DNA from: Gymnopilus junonius
Taxonomy: Eukaryota; Basidiomycota; Agaricomycetes; Agaricales; Galerinaceae
Direction of reading: 5' to 3'
Length of the DNA: 64,000 bases
NCBI GenBank assembly: GCA_015501075.1
Contig: JADNYJ010000021.1
Span: forward strand, 62,001-126,000
In this document: in pieces, positions 21,326 to 34,800 of the stretch
Position numbering within the stretch: position 1 is the first letter of the stretch
Layout: each line of letters starts with the position of its first letter
The notes under the pieces: generated by a model
Told to the model about the DNA's origin: nothing
Database searches by the model: none
The model's input: only the letters and a program-made list of their open reading frames with translations
Program-made: the position numbers and the translations under genes

Positions 21326-24300
21326 ATGCAACCCACCCGCGAAATCCAAGCTTTCATAGAGCGTGTCAATGCTCTCCCAGCTCGCCCCGGTGTTTCCCTC
21401 GAAGCTGTCTTGCAACCTTCTCTCAACGAAGAAGCTGAACTGAGGAAGATCTTCGCAAGTGATCGGAAGAATCCCGTTCTCGCCAACCCTCGCGTCGGCC
21501 TTGTCGACGTGTTCAACGCGCCACCCTCCATCAGGACCATCCGTGCTCGTGTTGTCAAAGACGAAGAGGACCTCTCAGCCAAATATGTCATGCCAATCTC
21601 TGAGGAGGCTAGGAGGAAGGAAGGAACGCCTGCCATGGTGGCCGATCTTGAGGAGTTTAAGAAAAATTGGGCTGTTTTTACCGAGGGATCCTTGTCTCAG
21701 CTCATCGACTGGAACAATGTCGTTGCTGCTGGTGGCTCCGTCCTTGCATGCTTGATGCCTCTTGATGCGAAAGACAAGGTCTCGAAGCGTGCTATCCGCA
21801 AATTTTACCATTCGAACGCGTACCCTAGCTCGGACGTTGATCTCTTCTTGTGGGGCTTAACACCAGAGCAGGTAAATTCTTTTACTCGGTAATCATTGAT
21901 TGATCTGAATCGTTTTTCGAAGGCGGAGGCCAAGATCAAGACTATCTATGAGGCTGTTCGTGACTCTGTCCCTTGGGATGTCACCTGCATCCGTACAAAG
22001 CATACAGTTTCTATTCACTGTGAGTACATCGACACTTACAATTTTCTTCTATATTGAAGCCCACTTTTCTCTCCAGCTCAATATCCTTACCGTTCGGTCC
22101 AAATCGTCCTTCGCCTATACCAGTCTCCTGCTGAGATTCTCGCTGGCTTTGATATTGATGCACCTTGCTGCGCTTACGATGGTGATTATACTTCTACTAT
22201 TTATCATCTCCTGGTTGAACGTGTTATCCTTGTAACTTCCAGGCAATCGTGTTTGGGCAAACCCTCGTGCTGTTGTTGCCATGATGCGCCAGTGTAACAC
22301 AGTTGACATGACCCGTCGCTCTCCTTCATATGAAGTCCGACTTTCCAAGTACTCTCAGCGTGGTTTTGAGGTCTATGTACCGAACCTTGAACGCGATAAG
22401 ATTGATCCAACGGTCAGTCTTTCTCCCTGGTTTTACTGAGAATCATATATCTAATCCATTTTCAATCGCAGATCTATGAACGTTCGATTGCTCGGATGGA
22501 AGGCCTAGCACGTCTCCTCGTCCTGGAGAAACTGAAAGACGACGACATACGTAGCGCATTCCTTGAAGGAAGGCGTCAACTCCGTGGACGTCCACATAAC
22601 TATTCTCGTGAGGATCGGGATTCTCGAAGGAAGTTCAAGGGCGATCTCAAAGCTCAAACTGACATTGAGATGAACGACTACGATGTTGCTTCGCTTCACA
22701 TTCCCTATGGTCCTGGTTGGGATGCCCGTCGGATTGATAAGCTGGTCTATCAAACGGTACGTTTTTGTCCATTTACGCGTGGGCCCATTGTTCATCTACG
22801 TTTGATAGGATCTTGGAATGAATTGTAAGCGTATCTCGTCATTGCGTTATTTTGTTGCTGCACTTATCCTATACCAGCTACTTTTAATCCGAAAAACAAA
22901 AATTATCGCTTGCATCGCCACCCTGCTTTCTTTGGCACAATTGAAGAATGCACGGAGGACTGTTGCGAGGTGAGCAACGTTATTGTTTTTCTTTACCTTT
23001 TTTGACCTTACTGACGTGGGGTTAGATGTGCCCTAAACCTATTGACGACGATGAACGTAAGCTTCAGAAGGAAGACGATCAATTTACGTGCGCGATCGCA
23101 TCCAGTAAGTCTCAGTAATTTGATGTAGATGGCTTAAGATGTCGAATCATTGCTAGATTCATTCAAGAGAACCCAGGGCGTCAAAGTATCACTGGAAGTT
23201 TTAATCCCATCGACGTTGGAGAATGGAGCGAGCAGGTCTACGTCAAGCCAACCCAGCAGCTGTTCGTCGCCATCGCAGCTCATGACCGCGCCACAGTACA
23301 GAAGCTCCTCAAGGAAGATATCGACGTTAACCAGCGAGACCACGTTGGCCGTACTTCCCTTCATGTCGCTATTTTTCCAAGGCAGTCGACATTGCATGCG
23401 ATCTTATCGACGCTGGAGCTAGGATCAGTGCTAGGCTGGCTGACGGAAGAAATCCTTTACATCTTGCCGCCCAGTATGATCAATTGAAAGTTATTGAGAA
23501 GCTTTTGGAGAGGAGTGCCAAGAACGAGGCGGAGGCTAAGAAAAATGCGGAGGACGATGCAATGGACTCGGAGGATGAACATTCTGAGCGACCTTCTTCT
23601 GAGGACGACTGGACTTCGGACGAGGAAGACGTGGATATGGTCGACGTTGAAGGGGACGACGACGACGTCGAAAATAGCGATGACGATGACGATGAACGAT
23701 GACGATGACGATGAAGACGATGAAGACGGCGACGACGGCGATACTGATACTGACGACGACGACGATGATGATGATGATGAAGACGAAAGACACAGGAGAT
23801 ACGTCTGATGAGGAGGAAGATCGACCTGACATTATCGTTATCGACGAGCTGGATTGGGATCTCGGCTTCTCCGCCCTCTCTTATGCCATTATTTTCGCCT
23901 CTCTTCCTACCCTTGAGGCCCTCCTTGGCGCTGGTGCTGATATCAGTAGCGTCACCAAATCCTGCAACATTGAAGATGCTCGATTCCAACCTTTGTCGCT
24001 ATGCATCCTCAGGGAAGATCAAGATGAGGCATGTGTTGTTGCAGAGCGCTTGATCAAAGCTGGTGCTTCTTCCTCGAGTGCGGATGACGAGATCCGGACT
24101 ATTCTTCACATTGCTATTTTCAACGGCTGCACCAAGCTCGTTGAAACTCTACTCAAATGTGATCCCAATGCGAAGAAAGTCGTCAATTTCCCTGCTCTGG
24201 TGAATGAGCACGTTACCTTCCCTATTGTCACCGCTATCAACAAGAAGCATTATGGACTCGTCGCACTTCTCCTTGCTCATGGAGCGAAACTCAAATTGGA

Positions 24301-27300
24301 TGAAAAGGATATCACACCTGCTCAGCAAGCTGCGTATGTCCTTTTCCCAACTTTCATGGTGATGGTCGTCTTACTTTACTTACGATTTTATTCAGGAAAC
24401 CTCGAGTCAGAAGAAAACTAACTATGTATGATGAAGTCAATAACTACATCCACCTGGCATATCAACCCATGGAAACCGCAATAATCAATCATGACGAAAT
24501 CAGCAAAGTGCTCGCTGCTCTGGGTGCACCCGTCGACATTGGTCTTCTAGACTGCATGTCCAAATATGCAGACCTCAGCAGTCGACGGACTATTCGTGAG
24601 TGGATCAACTACGCCGTAGTAAATGTTTCTGTCGAGATCGAGAAGTTAAAGAAGAAGCAGGAAGAAGCAAATCTTGCTATGAAAGATGAAGCCTAAGGAA
24701 GAGGCGGGATGGCTGGGCTTCTATAGGAAGTATCAAAGATCTGCCACTGTTAAGGACCAGAAAGAGAGCGAAGCGAAGCGGAGGAAGGACGATATGGATC
24801 GTATGAGCGACATCAAGGACTTCCTCGTCGAATTGCAAAACCCTATCCGGGTAGATAACCCTAAGACGTGGAAGGACGTTTACCCAACTCTCGAAACGCA
24901 AACCCCTGCCCTCTTGGCAAAGAATCCCAGCATCCCAGCACCACGTCGAACTACCACGGACAAGCAGGAGAGAAACTATACATATGCGCTGATTTCTACC
25001 TCTGGTCATCATAATGTTCCAAAACATACTGTCGCTGCTTATGATGAACTCTATGAAGCCTGCTTCGCCGGAGACGATGACAAAATCCAACGTTTGTGCT
25101 TGCCTGCTGAGGGACAGGTTGCCTTTGCGGCATCAGGAGCTACTGGCCCACTGAACATATCTGTGAGGTTGACCCCCAAGCCAACTAACCGTTATGGCCG
25201 GGCAGGTGAGTTGCTCATTTTGTTTCTTCTCATCAACGATAATACTGACAGTATGCCCGTGATCAATAAATAACAGGCGCCACTCCACTCTTTGCGGCAA
25301 TTGCAGGACGCCAGTGGACGACAGCTAAACTTATCCTCGCCATTGCGACGGCTCAGTATCACCCTGATGATGAACGTGACCGAATCAAGTTTGACACTGA
25401 TGTGGATATGTGTAGGTTCTCCCCTTTGACTTCGCGAAATCCTAGACCTCATTTTTTTATAGACGATGATTCCGATGACTCTAACAACTCCGATGACTCT
25501 GACGATGACGAAAGTATTCATTCCGACGACTCTGGCGCTACTGTAGAACAACAGGAAGTCAAGTTATTGATATCGCTAAACGTCCGTCAGTGTTCAATCC
25601 GACATTCATCCTAAGAAAATGCTGGGATAAGAATGGCTTACCGAAAACCTTCGACTGAGGAGGCTACTGCGTTGACCGAACGGAACCGTGTCTCTCCGTA
25701 TCCGCTTTTGAAGGCCGTATCGACCATGATCTTGAAGCGTTCCTGCATATCACTAAGTTGTACGAGACTTGACACCAGCACTAGCGCTGAACCCTGAAAC
25801 GCTGGACCTCATCATTCAGGAAGATCAAGCAGATATCCTTGACGAATATATTAGGCGCACCGGTGATGGAATCAGGACCAATGGCCAGAAAGATATTGCT
25901 TCCAAGGGCGCAGAATTGGATGCGCCTATGGTGACCAACGACAAAAACAAGATATACTATGGCCTCAATGTGCACGGGAAGAAGCGTATGGATTTGGCGC
26001 GGAAGAATGATCCAAATGTTACAGATGAGGATGAAAAGGCCGAGTTCCCTTTAGTCTGGAAGGCTGCCCGCGATAAGGCCAAGAATATCCTGCGTTACCT
26101 TGCATCTGACCGCCCTCTTGCTGCATACAAATTTTATGCGATGTCGCACTCCGACGCCAAGGCTATCTGGTTGAGGAGAAAGGGTAATAAACAGGCGACC
26201 AAAGTTTCCGGATCGGCCGAGAAGACGCTAGCCGTGAAGTTGGGTTGGACTGTCAATGCTATAGGAGAATCCCCACTCGTCGCTGCAATTCTTGGCAAGG
26301 ATGTGGAAATAGTAAAGTTGCTGACCGAATTGGACCCTACGTTGATGAACCAGGCATTACAAACCAAGTGCGTTAAACTCTCCACAAATGTTTGCTCTGG
26401 CGCTGAACACATTTATCCTTCATTTCCCATTTCAGGATTAAATTCCTTGGTTTCAACCCACTGCTCCTTGCTGTGCGGCTTAACTGTGATGAGAAAATGG
26501 TTGATTACCTCCTTGCAAAGGATCTCTCACCTATTGATCATGATTCCAATAGAGGGTTTGTACCTATGTCCTCTTGTATTCCTTTCACTCAATGAGTCAT
26601 TATGATTCCTAGATGGAACATCTATCACCACATCTGCGAGCTCAACAACGGGAAATTATTGGAGTATTTCTTGAAGAAGCTTCCCAGGGGTTTGAACGAA
26701 GAACTACTTTTACAGCAATCGCGTAGAAGGCTCAACGCAGTAAGCATCATTCTTACGCATCGAACATTTTTACATTTATTCATAATTCTAGCCAATGCAT
26801 GTGGCCGTGAAGAAGGGGCATAAAGACTTGCTCAAAATCCTACTTGATTACTCCACGTCTTCGATCCTCATTCGCGACGTAGATGGACAGACGCCTTTGC
26901 ACTGTGCAGTCAATGAATCGCGTGCCAACATGACTCAGCTCCTTCTTTCCGCCTCACCCGAGGCTCTATTCATGGAGGATAGCGTCGGAAACACGCCTAT
27001 CGAACTTAGCGCTCTCAAAAAGATTACGGAGCAAGTGGATGCCTTCGCCCAGGATCGCAATATCTATGGATACGAAGCGGAACGGATCAGTACATATGAC
27101 ACAGTAGCGATCAGTCAACCCAGTTTCAACTCCTCAGATGTGGAAAAGGTCAAGGAACAGCTACAGCTGGTGAAGGATATAATACGCAGATTTGGTGGTG
27201 CCAACAAAAGAAAGGCGAAGTTGAACCGTAAGGTATGGTCGCAGTGGGTCGAGGACACAGAGGCAAAGCTGCAAGCTTTCCAGGAGAATGTAAAGAGAGA

Positions 27301-27697
27301 AGAGGAAGAGAAGAAAAAAGAAGAGGAGAAGAAGCTGAAGCAGGCGAACATCATTCGAATCTACCATTCCGAGACCGTCGCCAATACAAATCTCACCTGT
27401 CAGTACGTCCAAAAAGCCCTCCAGAACTATTCCGACTCCGGATCGATTGCCACCCGGCGTCAACTTATTCATCTCTTGGACGTCCAAAAATCAGTTAGTG
27501 CCACCTTCGCCAAGGTCGGAGAGACGGAAAAGGACTCCAGAGACGTTGAAGGTGAAGGGACAACTGGTTATCGCAGGAAGAAGGATCGTATTATTGGAGC
27601 AGAGGGTACTTTAGACACAGAGGAGGATACGGATGCTAAGGAGCGGAGGATGAGTATGGTGTTCCAACACGCTGGGACTGGGCCAGATGTGTTGTAA
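21326..27697 (+). pseudogene. Nucleotidyltransferase-like/ankyrin-repeat protein, copy A (interrupted)
   Basis: The start MQPTREIQAFIERVNALPAR matches copy B. The N-terminal domain has AAGGSVLACLMPLDAK and, about 35 residues on, YPSSDVDLFLWGLTPEQ, then ILAGFDIDAPCCAYDG and SPSYEVRLSKYSQRGFEVYV. Ankyrin repeats follow (HVGRTSLHVAIF, LHIAIFNGCTKLVETLL, FALLLAHG-type units, DVDGQTPLHCAVNESRANMT). The central part holds a long Asp/Glu tract. Compared with copy B, frame is lost near 23372 (a T run), twice in the acidic tract (23690-23810), near 24700 and in a divergent stretch at 25600-25800. C-terminal VFQHAGTGPDVL is intact. Decay relative to copy B is likely, but some indels may be sequencing errors. 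Confidence 0.75.
23640..23800 (+). repeat. GAC/GAT trinucleotide tract encoding poly-acidic region
   Basis: Imperfect (GAY)n repeats inside copy A, where reading frame is lost. The matching region of copy B (35830-35900) also encodes Asp/Glu runs but stays in frame. Confidence 0.85.
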
Positions 27698-28362
27698 TAT
27701 GAATTGAGCTTGGGCCAACTGAACGTCGAAATTTATGCAACATGTCGGATGCTGCTCGTTTAATCTTAACGAGTTCAAACCCAGGTGCCAGGCAACTATT
27801 CCCCTGATTTATCCTTGCGTACTTATTGCATAGATCCGGACCGTCACACATTTTATGCTCTGTTGAGCTCTACATCGTTGGCTTACTTGTAGTCAGTCAT
27901 TTATCACGTCGTGATTGGGAAACTTGAAATTCATTGAAATTATGCTCACAATTGAAGGAAAACAAAAAGTTCTTTTATCTAGTTTTGAAATAGATCTTTG
28001 AACTAGAAAGACCAATGTGCATGCTGGCTCAGAAGCAGGCGACCAGTTGGCTCTTACAGTTAATTTGTACTACATTACTGGCACCCCTGCCAAGTCTTCA
28101 GTTTGTTGTCCAATGCACACAAGTTTGAACCAGTGATCGCCTGTAGTTAGAACATATCATAATGATCGCGGAGACTGAACTAGGCCGTCCGTAACTATAC
28201 ATAGATGATAGATCCTAACGGAGTTTGATGGTATGATTCAGATGATGGGCGGCTGTCAAACCAAGATTGGCGGTAAAACCCTCCATGTGTCTTGTCATTG
28301 CTTTTCACTTGCTGTCAAACCCTCACACTCGTTTTTTGTCGTCCCCGGGATGCGTTGAAGAA
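27698..28362. other. Intergenic 3' of copy A
   Basis: No gene, RNA or clear repeat recognised. Confidence 0.4.
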
Positions 28363-29668
28363 TGGGTACTGTAGATGACCAGAACACTTCAGTATTGAAG
28401 TATTCAAATGATTGGAAAGGAGTTGGTAACGGCCATGCATTCAATAGCACGCTTACGTGGACAGAGGTTGAGGGAGAGACGGTAACTTTTCAGTTTACAG
28501 GTGAGTCCAATAAGGTATTCTGTTGAGCAAATTTTCATGCTTTCCATTTTCTTTCTCCGTGAATTTAGACACAGGTGTCAGCGTCTACGGGGCAATAGCA
28601 AATATTGGATGAAGAAACGATCCTGTATCTTCGTACAGTATTGACGGAGGCGCCGCATCCACGTTTACTGGCACGCAAACAAGTAGCGATCAGTACTATC
28701 TCCTCTTCTTCCAGTCTAGTCAATTAGATCCTGGAGGTCATACTCTGGTTGTGACAATCGAATGCAATAATATTTTCTATCTGGACTACTTCCAAGTTAC
28801 CAATGCTCTCCCTTCTCTCTGCCCAGATCCTGCTACGGGTGGCCAAACTTCGTCTGCAGTCGCAACAGTTACAGTCACTCAGAGTGCTCCCCTTCCTTCC
28901 TCGTCGATCTCAGGACTTCCACCAGCATCGTCCCATTCTTCCTAAGCCGCCCTCAACCCTGATAACTCAACTACATCGGCGGCCCTGGCATGCTATCGGC
29001 AACCATCAGTGTTATGGTAACATTTCCTAATGGAGGGCCTTCAAACGCAGTGGCATCCTCGTCGATTAGTAGCAAATCCAACTCTCATACAGGTGCCATT
29101 GTCGGGGCCCTGTTGGGGGGTCTGGCGCTTCTAGCTCTACTCGCCTTTTTGGTCTTCTATATTCAATGCTGCCAAAAATGGCGTGCCATTTTTTATCCAA
29201 TTCTCCTCACCAAAACAACAATCTAGGTCAGATATAATTTCTCGTTTGTCTATCTCCTCTGCTAATATTTAGGCATCATAGCTCTGCCTCTTCATCGGTC
29301 TGGTACAACTACTGATGTCGTCACTCCTTTCGACCTCTCCGTTAGCAAAAGAAATCCTTACAATCATTCTGTCCATGCGTCTTCTGGAATAATGTCACCT
29401 CCCACCAATAACCCCACATTTCACTACCCTTTCTCAGTATCTCTTCGTGTTTTCTGGTACTAAAAGTTCGGATTCACAATGTTTAGAATACGTGTCTTCC
29501 TATTCTACCTTCCATCCTCCATCCAACACGGTTGCAGTTCCCAGAAATACAATGTTTAAGAAGCGGGGTATGGTGGATCAAACACGAGTTGAGAGGGGTC
29601 CCATGTATTCCGCCACTCAGTCGGGCGGTGTGACTAATTATGATCCTCCTCCAAATTATGCACATTGA
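28363..29668 (+). pseudogene. Decayed membrane-anchored surface protein with lectin-like beta domain
   Basis: Starts MGTVDDQNTSVLKYSNDWKG; after an intron (about 28500-28568) it reads TGVSVYGAIANIG, an in-frame TGA, then SSYSIDGGAASTFTGTQTSS, HTLVVTIECNNIFYLDYFQV. This pattern (sandwich-like domain with VYG and YSIDGG) is a common Agaricomycete secreted-domain family, usually followed by Ser/Thr-rich linker and one transmembrane helix. Here the Ser-rich linker (TVTQSAPLPSSSISG) ends in a stop, and the helix GAIVGALLGGLALLALLAF is in another frame at about 29090-29160. The cytoplasmic tail is also broken. Pseudogene is the best reading. Confidence 0.65.
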
Positions 29669-30323
29669 CGAGGGTGCTCACTTGCTGGGTATGGTCCCGA
29701 GTTATGTTTGGTTTCAAAATTGCAGTACTTCGAGTTATCGCTTTGTAGTTGTTACATAAAACTTCTGCAATTACATTCTTTTGTTTTATAGATAGTATAT
29801 CTTTACAACCGAGGACATTACTTGAGTTTCTGAATCCCCCGTTTTGTATGAATGGAGTGGCACGTTCCTCCTGTCCCTCAAACCCGACCCTAGCTGCATG
29901 ACAATTATGACATGGCTTCGTCCCTGTCGGATAAATTTTGAGCCTTTTTATGGAATACAGCTTTCTATATAAATTGTGAGCTACCATTGGCTTTTTAATG
30001 CCATTCTAAGACGGAACAACACTGGCATGGCAGAGAACTTGAATCAGCCTTCGAGATGCTCAGTTAAAAATAGATGATCCGCCATCCGATTCCGTGCAAC
30101 ACACGCGTCGCGCGACTGGCACGTGCTAGCTCGTTTTGATCCCAACTTGAACCTGTGTCACCACTTGTAACGACTCCCTCGACATTTTCGGTGTCTACGC
30201 ACACCTTTCCCTCATAGTTCTTCGCGATTAAAGCTCTTTTATAATACCATCTCAGATACCTCACTTTTTTTACCTTTTAGAGCCCCGTTTTACCCCTGAA
30301 AACCCCTGAAAAAATCTGAAAAA
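29669..30323. other. Intergenic
   Basis: No feature recognised; likely promoter of the following plus-strand gene. Confidence 0.4.
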
Positions 30324-31271
30324 ATGGCGTCGACTCGTGCCATCTCATCGACATTGACCACAATCTCAAACCATTTCAAGCCACATAAAGCAGAAGCTAT
30401 AGGACGCCTACGTGCCAATGTGCTATGTCTTATCGCGACGCTGATAGTGTCGTACCTGCTTCCTGGATCTCTCCCTTCAATACCTACGGCGGTGAGGACG
30501 GTCATAGTGGAGGCCACTACCAGCCTTGGACAACGGAGTGGGCTTGGGAATGGGTTTGCATTCTAGGTGTGTGTCTAAAACTTGTGTACACTATTTCAAG
30601 TGTCTGACTATTGTCGGTTGGTAGAGACAGCTCTGACAACATTGCTTGGCTATAATATTTTAGAAGCCACCTACGCCATCAAATATCCCCGCACGCCTCT
30701 GGCGCCTGTTACCTCTCCAAAGAAGGCGTCGCCGGTAATTTTTTCCTCGAACAAGACACCGAAGAAAGCTTTTGTAATCTCACCTAATGTTTGTCGCGTG
30801 TGATTCAAGTTCAAGTTGACCATTCTGACTATTGTTCTCATCTTCCCGTCCATTTATTGACATTGTTCAGGCGAGTCCTCAACCTCAAAAGCCTTTCACC
30901 TTCTCTCCATCCGCCTCAACCTCGCTTGCATCCGCGTCTATTGCGTTGTCCTCATCTACATCTGGCTCAAACCCAACATACGCTCAATCGCCCTTGTCGA
31001 CTCCTTCAAGGGTCCTCCACTACTCCATCCCGCCCTCTTCATCTACAAATACGCAGGCATCATCGACTTCGGAATATCCGTACACTCCAAGCCCTGTAAT
31101 TTCCGCGTACAGGGCCAAGCACGCAGGAATGGATGTTGGACGTGCGTTTGTTCTTAGCTCTTATACCTTGCAGTGTCGTTGATCCTCACTTACTTCCGCT
31201 CCTTAGGTCCTGTTGATGGCACTTTTCTTATGAGGGTTCTCCCAGATGAGACGTCGGACTCCGAAGAGTGA
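30324..31271 (+). CDS. Small membrane protein, possibly a nuclear pore membrane component (Pom34-like)
   Basis: ATG 30324 opens MASTRAISSTLTTISNHFKP, followed by a hydrophobic helix (ANVLCLIATLIVSYLLPG) and a second hydrophobic stretch ALTTLLGYNILEATYAIKYP. The rest is Ser/Pro-rich with phenylalanine-bearing segments (PQPQKPFTFSPSAS, STPSRVLHYSIPPSS, EYPYTPSPVISAYRAK). Introns join SPN to ASPQPQKPF (about 30790-30871) and GMDVG to RPVDGTFLMRVLPDE (31141-31206). The stop is TGA at 31269-31271. The splice between the first helix and the second is not resolved. Two helices plus a disordered Ser/Pro tail suggest a Pom34-type nucleoporin, which is an inference from general layout. Confidence 0.55.
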
Positions 31272-31800
31272 ACCGCGACTTTGCCAGGTTTTTTTACTTG
31301 TGGCTAACAAAGGTGTTAATAATCCTTCTTACTGGGAACTCTGGTATCACCTCTTTGTATTCACACCCCGACGGCTCGGATCTCATGAATGCCAATAATT
31401 TTAGTGTCAAATGTGTATGACCAGCTCTTCGCTGCGAACCTGCGAACCTGTGGCTATATCCTGTCACCATCAGATTTGTCTTATCTGCAATAATGCTCTA
31501 AACCTGCTCTACCCAATGACAATTTGACAACTGCGTTCCAATCTGACGCTTAGATAGGTTCAAACACAAAGCATAGTAATTGTTATAGGTTACACTGGTC
31601 AAGGCAGGATGTCACAAATCGAAGACATGGCCAGCAATTGCATTTCAACTTAAATCGATAAAAGGACTTATGCCGGGGTGTGGTTCAACACTCAAAGAAT
31701 GTTATTCACGAAGTATAAACAACAGCAGTACAACATCTCATTCCGAGTGGTAAACAAGTTAGAGGTCGATTCATTGGTTTGAAGGCAACCAAGCATGCCG
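31272..31800. other. Convergent intergenic region
   Basis: Lies between two convergent genes. Nothing recognised beyond untranslated-type sequence. Confidence 0.4.
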
Positions 31801-34800
31801 TCACAACACATCTGGCCCGGTTCCAGCATGTTGGAATACCATACTCATCCTCCTCTCCTTAGCGTCCGAGTCTTCCTCTGCATCTAAAGCTCCCTCGCCT
31901 CCAACAACGCGATTCCTCTTCCTGCGATACCCGGTTGTCCGTGCAGCTTGAACGTTTCCATAGTCCTCCTCCTTCCCGCCGACCTTGGCAAGGGTGGCGC
32001 TGACTGACTTTTGGACGTCCAAGAGGTGGATAAGGTGGCGCTGGTTTGCAACCGGTCCAGAGACGGAAAGCTTGTTGAGGGCTTCCTGGATGCACTGGAA
32101 GGTGAGGTTCGTGTTCGCAACCCCCTCAATCTGGTAGATCGGCATGATAATGGCGGCTTCGCCTGTTTCTCCGCTTCTTTCTTATTCTCTTCCTCTTCTC
32201 TCTTGACCTTTCCTGGAAAGCTTGCAGCCTGGCCTCTGTACCTTCAACCCATTGCAACCACGCCTTACCGTTCAACTTGGGCGTTCCGGTGGGCCACCAA
32301 ATTTGCCTATCAGATCCCTAACCAGCTGTAATTGTTCCTTGGTCCTTTCCACGTCTGAGGTGTTGAATCTGGGTGGATCGGCCGCTGCGGCCATCGAGGG
32401 ATTGACCTGATTCACATTGTAGGAGTAGATATTGCGGCTCTGCGCGAACACATTCACCCGCTCAGTGATCTTTTCAAAGCGCAGAGTTCGACGGGCGTGT
32501 TTCCGACGCTGTTCTCCATGAATAAAGCATCGATGGCATTGGACGAGGCGGAAAGGAGAAGCCGAGTTATATTGGAGAGCGACCTATTGACTGCACAGAG
32601 CAAAGGTGTCTGTCCGTCAACGTCGCGGACGAGGATCGAAGAGGTGGAGTAATCAAGTAGGATCTTTAGCAAGTCTTTATGCGCCTTCTTCACGGCCACA
32701 TGCATTGGCTAGAATTGCGGATAAATATTGGTTCTGGCTGTATGAATGGATACTTACTGTGTTGAGCCTTTTATATGATTGCTGTGCAAGTAATTCTTCG
32801 TTCAGGTCTCTAGGAAGCTTCTTCAGGAAATACTCCAATAATTTCCCGTTGTTGAGCTCGCAGATATGATGATAGATGTTCCATCTAGATGAGAATAAGG
32901 AATCGTTGAGCAACTGGAAGTCGGCTGAGGAAATGCGGTACTGACCCTCTATTGGAATCACGATCGGCAGGGGAGAGATTCTTTGCAAGCAGGTGATCCA
33001 TTATTTTCTCGTCACAATTGACCCGTACAGCGAGGTGCAGCATGTTGAAACCGATGAATTTGATCCTTGATACCAAAATCAGCATTGAGATGACGGCAAT
33101 GGAAACATTCACGTACTTGGTCTGTAGCGCCTGGTTTGTCAACGCGGGTTGCAACTTGATGAGCGCCTTTACAGTTTCTATATCTCGGCTAATGATTGCT
33201 GCAACGAGTGGGGATTCACCAAGAGAATTGATAGTCCAGCCCAACTTGACAGCTAATTTCTTCTCGGCTTCCCCAGGGACTTTCAGTGCCTCTTTGCTAC
33301 TCATTCTCCTCAGCCACATAGCCTTGGCATCGGAGTGCGACATCCCATAGAATTTGTATGCAGCAAGAGGGCGATCAGATGCAAGGTATCCTAAAACCTC
33401 CTTAGCTCTATCACGGGCAGCCTTCCAGACTAAAGGGAACTCGGCCTTTTCATTGCCTTCTGCGGCATTTGGGTCATTCTTCCGCGCCAAATCCATACGC
33501 TTTTTCCCGTGCACGTTGAGGCCGTAGTACATCCTGTTTTCGTCGTTTGTTGCCACTGTAGCCTCGGGTTCTCCATCCTTGGAAGAAGCGGCGCCTTTCT
33601 GACCACCAGTCTTGATTCCACCACCGGTGCGCCTAATATATTCGTCAAGGATGTCTGGCTGATCCTGTTGAATGATGAGGTCCAACACTTCAGGGTTAAG
33701 CCCTTGAGCAGGCGTTAAGGCGTCGTATAATTTCGCGATGTGCACGAATGCTTCAAGATCGTGGTCAATAACGGCTTTGAGAAGTGGGTACGGGGAATAA
33801 CTGTTAGGTCCGCTCGACGACGCAATGGCTCCAATCGTAGGGACCCCGAACGTAAGAACTGCAGGAGTACGGGGTCTTGGGTAATTCATCCTTACTTCCA
33901 ACATTTTCTTGGGATGAATGTCGGATTGAACAGCCGATGGACGTTTAGCGATATCAATGAACTTGACTTCCTGTTGTTCTACAGTAACGTCGGAGTCGTC
34001 GGAATGGATACTTTCATCATCAGAGTCATCGTCTACGCGAAAAAAAATTAGTTCTGTAATTTCGCAAAGTCTGAAGGCAAAACTTACACATGTCCACATC
34101 AGGATCAAACTTGATTCGGTCATGCTCATCGTCAGGGTGATACTGAGCTGTCGCAATGGCGAGAATCAGTTTAGCTGTCGTCCACTGTCGTCCTGCAATT
34201 GCTGCAAAGAGTGGAGTGGCGCCTATTATTCATAACGGGCATAATTTTATTATCATCGTTGAGTGAGAAAAAATGAGATCGGCATACCAGTCTGGTCATA
34301 GCGGTTGACAGGCTTACGAGTCAACCTTACAGATATGTTCAACGGGCCAGAAGCTCCTGAGGTGGCAAAGGCAACCTGTCCCTCAGCAGGCAAGCACAGC
34401 CGTTGTATTTTGTCAATGTCTCCAACGAAGCAGGCTTCATAGAGTTCACCATAAGCAGCGACAGTATGTTCCGGAACGTTTTGATGATCGTATCTGGTAC
34501 CGGTGGAAAGCAGGACATAAGTATAATCCCTCTCCTCCTTGTTGACTATAGTAGTCTGACGTCGGATGCCAGGTCTGTTTCGCAAAGGAGCAGGATAAAG
34601 TTGAGCTTGTGTTTCGAGAGAAGGGTAAACGTCGTTCCACGTCTTAGAACTATCTGTCCGGATAAGGTTTTGCAATTCGACGAAGAATTCCTTAATGTCA
34701 CCCATACGATCCATAGTATCCCTCCTGCGCTTCGCGTCACGCTCTTTCTGGTCCTTGATGAGCTTCTCCTGATCGTTGACGAGGGCAGGAACCGGCGGCG

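Noticed and set aside
23480..23989. Minus-strand frame rich in Ser, His and Arg opposite the acidic tract
   Set aside because: It is the antisense of the GAC/GAT repeat in copy A, where any frame stays open.
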